The notes under the pieces: model-generated
What the model was told of the DNA's origin: nothing
The model's input: the letters and a program-made list of their open reading frames with translations, nothing else
Databases searched by the model: none
Source of the DNA: JAAZKA01 sp034926225
GTDB taxonomy: Bacteria; Bacillota; Clostridia; Oscillospirales; QAMX01
Length of the DNA stretch: 64,000 nt
Direction of reading: 5' to 3'
NCBI GenBank assembly: GCA_034926225.1
Contig: JAYFRF010000006.1
Coordinates: 1-64,000 of the forward strand
Position numbers and translations under genes: made by a program
Shown here: positions 16,796-25,861 of the stretch, in pieces
How positions within the stretch are numbered: the stretch's first letter is position 1
Layout of the letters: every line of letters starts with the position of its first letter

Positions 16796-18538
16796 TTACG
16801 CCATGTTTGCAAGCATTTCGGGCAATATACGGTAGCGACCGGGGAGTCCTGCGCAGACGCGGGCGGCATCGGCGCGCATGTACTCCCCCATCCGGGCAAT
16901 TTCATGGGAAAAGCTGCCCGCGATATGGGGCGTTAAAAGGACGTTGTCCATCGTATAGAAGGGATGCCCCTCGGGTGGAGGCTCGGGGAACGTGACGTCC
17001 AGCACGGCGGTCCGATTCAGTTCCTCCCGGAGCGCGCGGATGAGATCCTCCTCCACAATCTGCGCGCCGCGTCCCGTATTGAGGAAGGTCGCGTTAGGCG
17101 CCATGCGCGAAAACAGGGAATAGTCAAGCATTCCCTTCGTCTGGGCGTTGTTAGGCAAATGATTGGAGATCGTCTGGCACTCCGTGAATAATTCCGGCAG
17201 CGACACGCGCCGTACACCGAGCGACTTTAGCCGTTCCTCCGGCACGTAAGGGTCGTACGCGCAAACCGATATGTCACGCTCGGCGAGAATGCGCGCGACG
17301 GCGGAACCGATCAGACCGAAACCGATCAGACCGACCGAAACATCGTAATTCCCGGGAAAGGAGAAGGCGTAGGCCTGCGCCGCCGCTTTTCCGTTCCGCG
17401 CAAATAGGCGCGGCGCCTGAAAAAAGCCCTTGTTGGCAAGGAGAATCTGCGCCGCCGTATATTCCGCAACGGGTACGGCATTGGCGCTCGCCGCGCTGTA
17501 GACTTCAACACCGCGCGCAAGGTACGGACGCACGAAGCTCTGCACCGAGCCGGCGGCGTAAAAGACCGCACGCAGCCGCGGAAAATACCGCGCAATCTCT
17601 TCCTCGCTGAAAACAGGCATTCCCCATGTGGAAAAAACATACTCGACGTCCGCGCAGCTATCCGGGCTTTCCGCTAAGCGCTGCGGCGTGTAAATCTCTT
17701 TATCCAGCAGCAGAAAGCGTTCCAGCTCATCGATACACCGGGGCGTAAACACCTGCGCCGGATGCGGCTGCATGTTCAAAAAGACCGCGCGCGGCAAAAC
17801 GAGGCGGCGCAGCGTCGCGGCGTCGGAGGCAAAAGAACGCTCGCTGCCGTCCATGCAGCCTTCGATCAGCACGGGAAGCTCTGTCTGCTCCCGCACCGGC
17901 TCCAAATAGTTCGTCCATTCCGCGACGCCGTCGCAGAGGAGCCGCCGCGCGCGGTCGCCCGTGTGGGAAAACACATGGATCGCCGCGAGATAGGGCAGCA
18001 TTTGACGAAGCTCGGCGAGGTTTTCGCTAGCGGTGAGCGCGGGGTTTGACTGCCAGTAGCACTTCGTATCCGGACGTCCCAGCTGCCGCAGCAGCTCCAC
18101 CGCGCTTGCTGCCGTTTCGGTCAGCGTCCCGGGGTGAAATTCGAAGGCGCAAACGATCCCCTGCGCGGCCGCGGCGTCGCAGAGAAGCCGCGCGTTGGCA
18201 ACGACCCGCGCGCGGTATTCCGCGTCCGCGTCCTGAGGAGACCGGCGGCCGGCCCAGATGCGCAAGATCTTCGCTCCCAAAGCCCGCGCGCAGGCGACAG
18301 CGTCACGCGCCTGCGCCTCCATCCCGTCCTCGTCGCAGTGCAGATTGACGGCATAGGAAAACGCTTCAAGTCCGGCCGCCTCGGTCAGCGTCCGGATGGT
18401 TTGCGCGGTCTCAACCGCGCCGATGGGCAGCTGTGCTTCGTTCCACTCGATCACGCGCAGACGATTTTCGGACGCCAGCCGTATCTGCTCCTCAGGCCCA
18501 AGGGTACGGAAGGTGAGCGTGGTAAACCCTGCTTTCAT
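16796..18538 (-). CDS. Fusion: TIM-barrel isomerase + D-2-hydroxyacid dehydrogenase
   Basis: This 580-residue protein joins two enzymes. Residues 1-260 look like a sugar phosphate isomerase/epimerase (AP-endonuclease-2 barrel): MKAGFTTLTF start, CAFEFHPGT near 130-137 and LPVLIEGCMD near 221-230. Residues 280-580 are a D-isomer-specific 2-hydroxyacid dehydrogenase with GFGLIG (406-411), Arg490 in NTGRGA, Glu519 in TFPEPP and His538 in TPHIAGS, so its active site is complete. The join at 262-282 is in one frame without a stop. It is the last gene after the LplABC-type transporter, separated by a large hairpin, and probably oxidises or isomerises the imported compound. Substrates unknown. Confidence 0.85.
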   Translation of the reverse strand: MKAGFTTLTFRTLGPEEQIRLASENRLRVIEWNEAQLPIGAVETAQTIRTLTEAAGLEAFSYAVNLHCDEDGMEAQARDAVACARALGAKILRIWAGRRSPQDADAEYRARVVANARLLCDAAAAQGIVCAFEFHPGTLTETAASAVELLRQLGRPDTKCYWQSNPALTASENLAELRQMLPYLAAIHVFSHTGDRARRLLCDGVAEWTNYLEPVREQTELPVLIEGCMDGSERSFASDAATLRRLVLPRAVFLNMQPHPAQVFTPRCIDELERFLLLDKEIYTPQRLAESPDSCADVEYVFSTWGMPVFSEEEIARYFPRLRAVFYAAGSVQSFVRPYLARGVEVYSAASANAVPVAEYTAAQILLANKGFFQAPRLFARNGKAAAQAYAFSFPGNYDVSVGLIGFGLIGSAVARILAERDISVCAYDPYVPEERLKSLGVRRVSLPELFTECQTISNHLPNNAQTKGMLDYSLFSRMAPNATFLNTGRGAQIVEEDLIRALREELNRTAVLDVTFPEPPPEGHPFYTMDNVLLTPHIAGSFSHEIARMGEYMRADAARVCAGLPGRYRILPEMLANMA

Positions 18539-18667
18539 ATGAAACGCTCTCTTTCATTTAAAATCAGCGTAAAAAACGTTCTGGTTTGCGTTTCGACTGC
18601 CGATACTATAACACAATTCACATTCATTGTAAAGCCTAGCCAAAGCTCTTCGCGTGTTCATAAAATA

Positions 18668-18741
18668 CGCCAAGGTTTACTCGGGCCCCATGCCGTACTG
18701 TCCCCTGTGGACGGCATGGGGCCCGAGTACATTCCTTGGCG
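18668..18741. terminator. Large two-part inverted repeat after the transporter operon
   Basis: Inner arms of 19 bp (18678-18696 and 18711-18729; tactcgggccccatgccgt and its complement) pair perfectly. Outer arms cgccaagg (18668-18675) and ccttggcg (18734-18741) pair over 8 bp. On the minus strand it follows the permease stop, with tattttat after the stem. It may terminate the operon or stabilise the upstream mRNA and lower expression of the fusion gene. Confidence 0.65.
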
Positions 18742-18769
18742 AGATTACGGTGAGGTTTTAAGCAGAGAC

Positions 18770-19645
18770 TTATCCCTTTACCGCGCCGATCATCACGCCC
18801 TTGACGAAATACCGCTGCAAAAGCGGGTATGCCACTAAAACGGGAAGCGTTGCAACAACAATCAGCGAATATTTGATGGTCTCGGCGTAATTATTCACAA
18901 CATCTTCGGTTACTTCGGTCTTTTTAAAGATATCCGAGTTTTCGATCAGGATCGCGCGAAGTACCGCCTGTAAAGGAAGCAGCTTGTTATCCGTAATATA
19001 AATCATCGCCGGGAACCATGAATTCCAATGTCCGACGCCGTAGTACAGGAGCATCACCGCAAGTGTCGGCAGGATCAGCCGCGCCACAATCACAAACAGC
19101 ACGTATATATCGTTCGCGCCGTCGATGTAGGCGGCTTCCTTTAAGCTCTCCGGCACCCCCTCGATCGCGGTCTTGACGATGATGGAGTTGTACACGCTCA
19201 CCGCGCCGGGGATAATCAGCGCCCAGAGGTTATTATAAAGTCCCAGCGACCGCATATTCAGATAGGTGGGAATCAGTCCGCCGCCGAAGAACATGGTGAA
19301 CATGATAAACGCTGTGATCGCCTTCTTAAATAAGACGCCACGTGCCGCGAGAAAGTATCCGCACAGCAGCGTCATGACGATATTGATCGGTAAAGCGACC
19401 GCCAGGATGACGAGGATGTTCCGGTAACCGGTCAGAATCAGCGGATGCCGGAACGTCAGCGCATACGCCCCCGTCGTAAATCCCAAGGGATACCATAAAA
19501 GTCCCGTGTGCGCCTGCAGCAAGGAGGACATCGAAAACGAGGCGCAAATCAGATACCAAAAAGGGTACACAGTGATAAAGATGATGACCGCCATAAACAC
19601 ATAGTTCGCAGCGTCAAAGATCTTTTCCCCGAAGCTTCTTTTCAT
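18770..19645 (-). CDS. Carbohydrate ABC transporter permease (LplC/YtcP type)
   Basis: The 291-residue protein has six membrane segments and the EAA loop (EAAYIDGANDIYVLFVIVAR) that docks on the ATPase. The MFFGGGLIPTYL segment and the final VKGVMIGAVKG are typical of the LplC/YtcP group, which imports complex oligosaccharides in Clostridia and Bacilli. It is the second permease of the operon. No ATPase is encoded here; such systems commonly share a housekeeping MsmX-like ATPase. Confidence 0.9.
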   Translation of the reverse strand: MKRSFGEKIFDAANYVFMAVIIFITVYPFWYLICASFSMSSLLQAHTGLLWYPLGFTTGAYALTFRHPLILTGYRNILVILAVALPINIVMTLLCGYFLAARGVLFKKAITAFIMFTMFFGGGLIPTYLNMRSLGLYNNLWALIIPGAVSVYNSIIVKTAIEGVPESLKEAAYIDGANDIYVLFVIVARLILPTLAVMLLYYGVGHWNSWFPAMIYITDNKLLPLQAVLRAILIENSDIFKKTEVTEDVVNNYAETIKYSLIVVATLPVLVAYPLLQRYFVKGVMIGAVKG

Positions 19646-19658
19646 TCGCGCACCTCCC

Positions 19659-20606
19659 CTACCACAAGCTTACGTCGGACACACGCCGGCTGACCATATT
19701 CGTCGCGACCAGAAATAGCAGGTTGACGCCGGAGTTGAAAAGTCCAATCGCGGCGCTGTAGGAAAACTCCCCGCCCACGAGTCCCCGCCGGTATGTATAC
19801 GTCGAGATCACATCCGCTGTCTCATAGGTTCTCTCGTTGTATAAAAGCATGATCTTCTCGTATCCGACCCCCAGGATGCTGCCCATACGCAGGATTAACA
19901 GGATCACGATCGTCGGCGTGATGGCGGGCAGTGTGATATGCAGGGTCTGCCGCCAGCGATCCGCGCCGTCGATCCGCGCGGCTTCATACAGCTCCTGATC
20001 GACACTGGTCAGCGCCGCTAGATAAATAATACTGGACCAGCCGAATTCCTGCCAAATGCCCGACGCGATATAGATGGTGCGAAAGTATCCGGCATACTGT
20101 AAAAGCGGTTCGCGTGTTCCGCCAAAGAATTCGATGATAATATTAAACAGCCCGTTTGTGTAGGAAAACTGCCGGATCAGGCTGCAGATAATCACCATGG
20201 AGATAAAATGCGGCAGATAGGACGACGTCTGGATCAGCTTCTTATACCATATACAGCGCACCTCGTTTAAAAGCAGCGCGAATATGATCGGCACCGGGAA
20301 GCCCCAAAGGATCGAGTAAAAGCTGATCAAAAAGGTATTGCGCAAAAGCCGCCAAAAGTAGATATCGGAAAAGAAATCCCGAAAATGTTTGAGGCCCACC
20401 CATGGGCTGCCCCAGATGCCCTTCGTTCCCTTAAAGTCTTTAAACGCAATCACGACACCGTACATCGGCTTATAGGCGAATATGATCAGGTAGACGACGA
20501 CGGGGAGAACGATCAGATAGATATACTTGTTCTTTTTAAAGTCACGGACGAGTATCTGCCATACCGTCCGCTTTTTTGCGGATGGGATATTCTGTACGGT
20601 TGTCAT
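19659..20606 (-). CDS. Carbohydrate ABC transporter permease (LplB type)
   Basis: This 315-residue inner-membrane permease starts with a cytoplasmic basic stretch, then the LplB hallmark IIFAYKPMYGVVIAFKDF, and has the EAA loop EAARIDGADRWRQTLHITLP. Six membrane segments are visible. It lies 13 bp before the partner permease gene and about 90 bp after the binding protein gene, so it forms the channel with the LplC-type subunit. Confidence 0.9.
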   Translation of the reverse strand: MTTVQNIPSAKKRTVWQILVRDFKKNKYIYLIVLPVVVYLIIFAYKPMYGVVIAFKDFKGTKGIWGSPWVGLKHFRDFFSDIYFWRLLRNTFLISFYSILWGFPVPIIFALLLNEVRCIWYKKLIQTSSYLPHFISMVIICSLIRQFSYTNGLFNIIIEFFGGTREPLLQYAGYFRTIYIASGIWQEFGWSSIIYLAALTSVDQELYEAARIDGADRWRQTLHITLPAITPTIVILLILRMGSILGVGYEKIMLLYNERTYETADVISTYTYRRGLVGGEFSYSAAIGLFNSGVNLLFLVATNMVSRRVSDVSLW

Positions 20607-20697
20607 GCCACACCGCCTGTTCGATAATGTTGGCGGGGACGCCCTTTTGGAGAAAGCCGTCCCCGCGATGTTTCATTTACGCCGCTTATTCGAAAAA

Positions 20698-22410
20698 TCA
20701 GCGGTTGTTGTAGCGTTCGAGCTGCGCGTCTTTGATTGCGAGAACATCCTGCAGCCCAAGCGCGTTGAGCTGCTCGAGGTAAGCGTCGAAGTTCTCAAGC
20801 GGCTCCTCGCCCATGATGAACTTATAATACATCTCGCCGCAGTAAGTACCGAGCTGCGTCATCGCGGAAGCGGTAGCACTCTGTTCGGCGGAGGTCGGCG
20901 TGGTGGCCGGCCAGCGGCTGTCATGATTTGCGCCGTAGTACCAGGTATCGATCGCGTCGCAGGCAACCTGCGCTGTCTTCTGGCGGTACATATCGACGAG
21001 CATAAAGCCCAAACCGTTGGCGGAGTTGCCCTGATACCGGCTAAGGATCGTGTTGAAGCCTTCCGGATCGTTTAACGCGGCTTTCGTAAAGTACGGCTTG
21101 CCCTCGGCGTCATACTCCATGATGTTGCCTTCCGCGCCAAAGTTCATATACTCGATGCCTTCTTCGGTAAAGAAGTAGTCGTAGACCCGGCAGGCAAGCT
21201 CAACGTTCTTGCAGGCTGTGGTGATGACGCCGCCAAGACCGATGAAGTAGGTCTCTCCCTGTACAAAGTTGACGGTGTCGCCCTCGTTCATGACGGGATA
21301 CTGCGTCGCGGTCCAGACATCCTTCACGTTGAGCGTTTCCATCTCCTTGAGGTAACCCGAAAGCGTACCGCCGGAGGTGCGCGTCGCACCGACGAGACTT
21401 TGCAGGACTTTTGTCTTTAACCCGGCGCGGTCGTTCGTCGCGAAATCCGGGTCAATGATGCCGTCGGCATACCATTTCTTGATCAGCGCGAGGAAATCCG
21501 CGTAGCTCTCCACCGCATAGCCATACTGCGTCTTGCCGTCCTCGCCGACGAAGTAATCCATGCGGAAGCCGAAGGCATTGGTAAACACATCGTTAAATAC
21601 CGTTCCTCCCCAGGTGCCGAACGGTATTTCCACCAGATCAATGAAGCTGTATAAAACATCGTCCCAGTCGGCGATCGTCACGGGGACATCCTTGCCCGCC
21701 TGATCGAGCAGATCTTGACGAATCATCGGCCCTTCGTAGGTGCCGAGCCACAGATCTTCGCGGAAGAAGGGGAAGCAGTAATATTCGCCTTTATCGGTAC
21801 GGATCGCGCGGGCATAATCAGGGTTTTCCGCGAGGAAAGCGTTGAGCGACGGCGCCCACTGCGGAAGGTAATCGTTCAATACGACGATATATTCGTCGTT
21901 GATGTAGTCTCCGGCGTTGGCGGAGAGGCCCCCGGCGTAGATCATGTCGGGCAGCTCGCCGGAAGCAAGCAGAAGGCTTAATGCCTGGTTACTATCGGCG
22001 CCGGCGGCGGGTGCGCGCCACTCGATATTGACACCGACACGCTCGGACACGCCGGAGTGCCACGGAGACTCGGAAAATTCCGTATACGCGGCGTTCAGCG
22101 CCATACCGTTGGACGCATTATACAGGACGAGCGTCTCGTCGAGGCAATCCATCGGATAACCTGCGAACTTATCGTCCGGAAGCGTCACGGCAGCGGTAGT
22201 GGTCGCCTGCGCAGCGGCGGTCGTCGCGGCGGCGGCGGTGGTTTTCGCGGCGGTGGTCGTCGCAGCCGCAGCGGTTGTCGCAGCAGCCGCGGCGGCGGTG
22301 GTTGCCTGCGTGGTGGCGGCGGTGGTCACTGTTGTACCGGAGCCGGAACATCCCGCAAACGTCAGGATCAGCAGTGTCGCGGCGAGCAGCAGCGCAAGAG
22401 CTTTTTTCAT
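20698..22410 (-). CDS. Extracellular solute-binding lipoprotein (LplA type)
   Basis: The 570-residue protein has a lipoprotein signal peptide with lipobox LTFAGC (Cys20) and a 45-residue Ala/Thr-rich linker (about 28-74) that lifts the domain from the membrane. The rest is a family-1 type binding domain, with SGELPDMIYAGG near 150 and YDYFFTEEGIEYMNFG in the C-terminal half. It should bind an oligosaccharide for the two permeases downstream. The low-complexity linker is encoded by GCN/ACN repeats that make long antisense frames, which are not genes. Confidence 0.9.
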   Translation of the reverse strand: MKKALALLLAATLLILTFAGCSGSGTTVTTAATTQATTAAAAAATTAAAATTTAAKTTAAAATTAAAQATTTAAVTLPDDKFAGYPMDCLDETLVLYNASNGMALNAAYTEFSESPWHSGVSERVGVNIEWRAPAAGADSNQALSLLLASGELPDMIYAGGLSANAGDYINDEYIVVLNDYLPQWAPSLNAFLAENPDYARAIRTDKGEYYCFPFFREDLWLGTYEGPMIRQDLLDQAGKDVPVTIADWDDVLYSFIDLVEIPFGTWGGTVFNDVFTNAFGFRMDYFVGEDGKTQYGYAVESYADFLALIKKWYADGIIDPDFATNDRAGLKTKVLQSLVGATRTSGGTLSGYLKEMETLNVKDVWTATQYPVMNEGDTVNFVQGETYFIGLGGVITTACKNVELACRVYDYFFTEEGIEYMNFGAEGNIMEYDAEGKPYFTKAALNDPEGFNTILSRYQGNSANGLGFMLVDMYRQKTAQVACDAIDTWYYGANHDSRWPATTPTSAEQSATASAMTQLGTYCGEMYYKFIMGEEPLENFDAYLEQLNALGLQDVLAIKDAQLERYNNR

Positions 22411-22439
22411 GTCTGATTTCCTCCATTGCTTTTTATTGC

Positions 22440-22464
22440 GATCGCGATCACAGGGATCGCGATC
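22440..22464. repeat. Two GATCGCGATC palindromes 15 bp apart
   Basis: The 10-bp palindrome GATCGCGATC occurs at 22440-22449 and 22455-22464, and each copy is followed by ACAG. The pair lies between the transporter promoter and its first gene, a suitable place for an operator of the divergent AraC-type regulator or a repressor. Confidence 0.6.
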
Positions 22465-22472
22465 ACAGCCTT

Positions 22473-22502
22473 ATTGTATCAGGTAATTGTTTTATATGTA
22501 AA
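22473..22502 (-). promoter_or_regulatory. Sigma-A promoter of the LplABC-type operon
   Basis: On the minus strand TTTACA (22497-22502) and TACAAT (22473-22478) are 18 bp apart, about 65 bp before the binding protein start. The imperfect boxes suit a promoter that needs activation. Confidence 0.6.
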
Positions 22503-22606
22503 TGCTTAATTTCCAAACTCCAAATTGATAATAAAATTAACCGGCGTAAACGGCTTGATAATTTCCAAACTCAATTTACAATTTCTTGGATTACGCCTCC
22601 GGGCTA

Positions 22607-22635
22607 TCGACAAAATCCACGATAGGTGCTATAAT
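22607..22635 (+). promoter_or_regulatory. Sigma-A promoter of the AraC-type regulator
   Basis: TCGACA (22607-22612) and TATAAT (22630-22635) with a 17-bp spacer lie 39 bp before the regulator start. The promoter diverges from that of the transporter. Confidence 0.55.
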
Positions 22636-22673
22636 AAACCGTCGATCCTCCTTAAGGAAGGCGGTATGACTCT

Positions 22674-24935
22674 ATGAAAGTAAAAAAGCATACGCTGCGG
22701 ATGCGTACGACCTTTATACTCTCTCTGATCGCTGTTCTCGTGATCCCCTTTTTTTCAAGCGCGTTTATTTATCGGTCGGCGTATAAAAAGCTGGAGACAG
22801 AGGTGCTGCGCAACAACGCGGCAAATCTGGAACGGTTCAATTATTTAATGGAGGAACGATTAAAATCGTCGGAGGATCTGCTGTATCTCGCGGCGCAGAA
22901 TTTTAGTGTCGACGACCTGGTGATGTCGGATCGTCTGGGCGAACCGATGTCGCAGTACAGCACTTTGCTCGCATGGCAAAATCTCGCGCATTACCGCCGT
23001 GATTATATGACGGATATCTTCGTGTGCCTGTGGAATAACGACCGGATCGTGTCGTCGTATAACTCGGTGCTGTCGCCGCAGCTGTACTATCAAGCCTATC
23101 TGTCCTCCGCCGGAGATTATGACGCGTGGCTTACGCGCATTAAAGGCGCAACGTATATGGATATCCTCCCCTATAAAACCTCCGCGACGGAATCCACCCT
23201 CGCGCTGTGTCAGCCCCTGCCGCTGACGTCCTATAAGCAGTCCAACGCGGCCGTCGTCTGCGTACTGAGCGGAAACGTTTTGCAGGGTCTGATGGAGACC
23301 TTTACGGGCAATGACGATACGGGGGCGCAGATCGGACTGTTCGACGCGTCCGGCGAATGCCTGACCGCGACGGACGAGAAGCTGCGCGAAATGTCTCTGT
23401 CCTCATTGGAACCGGGGACCCGCCGCGAGACGTTCGACGGGGAAGTTTACGCCGTGACGGTAGCGACCTCGCGGTACGGACGGCTGCGGTATGTGTCGGT
23501 CATTCCGACGGCGACGATCACCCGGGAGCTGACCGGCTTCCGATACGCAAGCATTCTCAACGCGGTGTTATTTTTCGCGTTCGGGCTTCCGCTAACATGG
23601 CTGCTGACGAAAAAGAATTACGCACCGGTAAAACGTCTGCTAACCTCCGTATCGGAGCTGACAGCCACGCGATATGACCGGGGAGCGGATGAGTTGTCCT
23701 ATGTGGGCGATGCGTTCGAGCGTGCGGTGCGCAAGCTGGAGGGAAGTCTTGTCTCAGCGCGCCGGGCATACCTGCTGGAGCTTTTGAACGGCGTGCATTT
23801 GGCGAACGCCGAGACCTTTGGGCAGCTCTCCATGCGCTGCGACGGTTTGCGGTTCGTCGTGACGCTGGTGCGGGTGGACGGCTGGAACCGTGAGGTCATC
23901 GAAGACATTTACGAGGGTGAGCCCGTGACCCTGGTAGAGACGATTGTCGGGAACATCCTGGAGGAGCTTTGCGGCGGCAACGGCTATGTGACCGCTGTCA
24001 AGCGGGAATTATTCGCTTGTGTGCAGAGCACGCTGTCGGAGGAGGCCGAGGAGGAGGCGTATGCGCTGTGTACGCGGGCCAAGCGTGTCTTTGAGAACGA
24101 TCTGGGACTGCATATATGCGCGGCGGTGTCGAACGCGTGCAGGGGGGCAAACGGCGTAGCGGAGTGTTACATGCAGGCATGCAGGGCGTTGGAATACCGT
24201 CTGGTGGAGGGCAGTGTGGTAGTGCTGCGATACCGCATTACCGCCGTATTCCGAGAAAATACGGCGTATCAAGAGACCGCGGGCAATCTGATGATGCAAT
24301 GCTTAAAGACCCCCCAGGCGTCGGCACGCGCGACAGCGGAGGCGCTGCTGGAGCTGTATACAGGCGGTCAGGCGCTGACGCCGGAAGCGGTCAGACGTTT
24401 TGCGGCGATTACCGAGGATCTTTTGCGTAAGATGAGCGAGGAATATGCCTTGACCGGCAGTATGCCGGCACTGCTTTCGGAGCCGACGGATACGCTGAAC
24501 ACCCTGATCGAACGGTGCGCGTACCGGCTGTATACTCTGCAGGAGTCCTACCGCTCGTCCAGGGAATCCGACGGCTACGGCGGCAAAATCAAGCGTCATA
24601 TTGAAGAAAATTATACGGATATCACCCTCGGCGTGAATACGATCGCTTACCGCTTTACGCTCTCACCCTCTTATTGCTCCCATGTTTTTCGGCAGGAAAC
24701 CGGTATGGGGATCAACGACTGCCTGCTCGAGACACGCATCAAAGCGGCGTCGAAGCTCTTAATCGAGACGGATCTGCCGATTGAGACCGTCGCTGTCGAG
24801 ACCGGATTTTCGGGAAGCTCGGTTTTCATCCGTATATTCAAGAAATACCGCGGCGTTACACCCGGCACATACAGGAAATCATGGGGGGAAGAAGACGCAG
24901 GGGAAGAAACCGGAGAAGCGGTGGCCCTTCGCTGA
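22674..24935 (+). CDS. Membrane-bound AraC family regulator with cache-type sensor
   Basis: The 753-residue protein has a membrane segment at 12-32, an extracellular helical/cache sensor region to about 290, a second membrane segment (ILNAVLFFAFGLPLTWLL) and a cytoplasmic linker. A C-terminal AraC HTH domain occupies about 635-738 (helix pair in VNTIAYRFTLSPSYCSHVFR and VAVETGFSGSSVFIRIFKKY). This layout is typical of regulators encoded divergently from LplABC transporters in Clostridia. It probably senses the sugar, or the loaded binding protein, outside and activates the operon. Confidence 0.87.
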   Translation: MKVKKHTLRMRTTFILSLIAVLVIPFFSSAFIYRSAYKKLETEVLRNNAANLERFNYLMEERLKSSEDLLYLAAQNFSVDDLVMSDRLGEPMSQYSTLLAWQNLAHYRRDYMTDIFVCLWNNDRIVSSYNSVLSPQLYYQAYLSSAGDYDAWLTRIKGATYMDILPYKTSATESTLALCQPLPLTSYKQSNAAVVCVLSGNVLQGLMETFTGNDDTGAQIGLFDASGECLTATDEKLREMSLSSLEPGTRRETFDGEVYAVTVATSRYGRLRYVSVIPTATITRELTGFRYASILNAVLFFAFGLPLTWLLTKKNYAPVKRLLTSVSELTATRYDRGADELSYVGDAFERAVRKLEGSLVSARRAYLLELLNGVHLANAETFGQLSMRCDGLRFVVTLVRVDGWNREVIEDIYEGEPVTLVETIVGNILEELCGGNGYVTAVKRELFACVQSTLSEEAEEEAYALCTRAKRVFENDLGLHICAAVSNACRGANGVAECYMQACRALEYRLVEGSVVVLRYRITAVFRENTAYQETAGNLMMQCLKTPQASARATAEALLELYTGGQALTPEAVRRFAAITEDLLRKMSEEYALTGSMPALLSEPTDTLNTLIERCAYRLYTLQESYRSSRESDGYGGKIKRHIEENYTDITLGVNTIAYRFTLSPSYCSHVFRQETGMGINDCLLETRIKAASKLLIETDLPIETVAVETGFSGSSVFIRIFKKYRGVTPGTYRKSWGEEDAGEETGEAVALR

Positions 24936-24949
24936 CCGAAAACAGGATA

Positions 24950-24978
24950 TTGACGGCAGCCCGCGCCAATGGTATAAT
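24950..24978 (+). promoter_or_regulatory. Sigma-A promoter of the FAH-family gene
   Basis: TTGACG (24950-24955) and TATAAT (24973-24978), spacer 17 bp, start 15 bp after the AraC gene and lie 29 bp before ATG 25008. The gene is therefore transcribed on its own at a high level. Confidence 0.75.
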
Positions 24979-25007
24979 GAAGCAATTGAACATAAGGAGT
25001 GCTATCG

Positions 25008-25775
25008 ATGATATACCTTCGTTTTCAAGCTGCCGACGGCGTTCATTACGGCGTGCAGACCCCGGACGGTATCCGCAGACTCGCGGGCAATATCTTCACA
25101 GGCTGCCCCGACGCATTTATTGAGACGAGCGATCTATACAAGCCCGAACAGATCCGTATCCTCGCGCCGTGTAAGCCCTCAAAGGTCGTCGCGGTCGGGC
25201 GCAATTACCTCGACCACATCCGCGAGGGCGGCGGCGACGCGTTTTCCAAGGATCCCACCCTGTTCATCAAGCCCTCGACTTCCGTAATCGGTCCCGATGA
25301 GCAGATCCACGCGCCCGCTTTTGTCAAGCGGCTGGACTACGAGGGGGAGCTCGCAGCCGTCATCAAAAAAACCGCGAAGAATGTAAGCGCGGCCGACGCG
25401 GCCGGGTATATTCTGGGGTATACCTGTCTCAACGACGTCACCGCGCGGGACATTCAGGAGAGCGACGGGCAGTGGACGCGAGGTAAGGGAATGGATACCT
25501 TCTGTCCCATCGGCCCGGTTATCTCCGATGAGCTGGATCCGGCCCATACCGAGATCCGCACGAAGCTCAACGGCAAGACCGTTCAGGAATCCAACACCTC
25601 GTATCAGCACTGGAAGATATTCGCCTTGATTGAATGCATCACCGCCGCGATGACGCTGCTTCCCGGTGACATCGTCACGACGGGAACGCCGTCGGGCATC
25701 GGCCCGATGAAACCCGGCGATGTGGTGGAGGTCACGATAGACGGTATCGGTACGCTGCGCAATACCGTGGTGTGA
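25008..25775 (+). CDS. Fumarylacetoacetate hydrolase family protein
   Basis: This 255-residue protein is a FAH-fold enzyme. The metal ligands Glu112 and Glu114 (DYEGELA) and Asp143 (LNDVTARDIQ) are present, as are KPSTSVIGP and the final DIVTTGTPSGIG loop. Such enzymes hydrolyse or decarboxylate acylpyruvates or related diketo acids, or act on sugar-acid breakdown products. The precise substrate cannot be read from sequence. ATG 25008 is chosen over GTG 24999 because aaggag fits it. Confidence 0.87.
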   Translation: MIYLRFQAADGVHYGVQTPDGIRRLAGNIFTGCPDAFIETSDLYKPEQIRILAPCKPSKVVAVGRNYLDHIREGGGDAFSKDPTLFIKPSTSVIGPDEQIHAPAFVKRLDYEGELAAVIKKTAKNVSAADAAGYILGYTCLNDVTARDIQESDGQWTRGKGMDTFCPIGPVISDELDPAHTEIRTKLNGKTVQESNTSYQHWKIFALIECITAAMTLLPGDIVTTGTPSGIGPMKPGDVVEVTIDGIGTLRNTVV

Positions 25776-25827
25776 CCCCGCGGTAAAAATGCATTTTCAA
25801 ACCGTTTTTCCATAAATGAACGGTATG

Positions 25828-25855
25828 CCCCCTCGGAAGTAAAGCTCCGAGGGGG
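25828..25855. terminator. Intrinsic terminator between convergent genes
   Basis: ccccctcgga (25828-25837) and tccgaggggg (25846-25855) form a perfect 10-bp stem with an 8-nt loop, followed by ttattgtta. It lies between the FAH gene and the convergent GH20-like gene, so it may serve both. Confidence 0.8.
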
Positions 25856-25861
25856 TTATTG

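Noticed and set aside
22057..22416. Gly/Arg-rich plus-strand frame
   Set aside because: Antisense of the Ala/Thr-rich linker of the binding protein; simple-sequence artefact.
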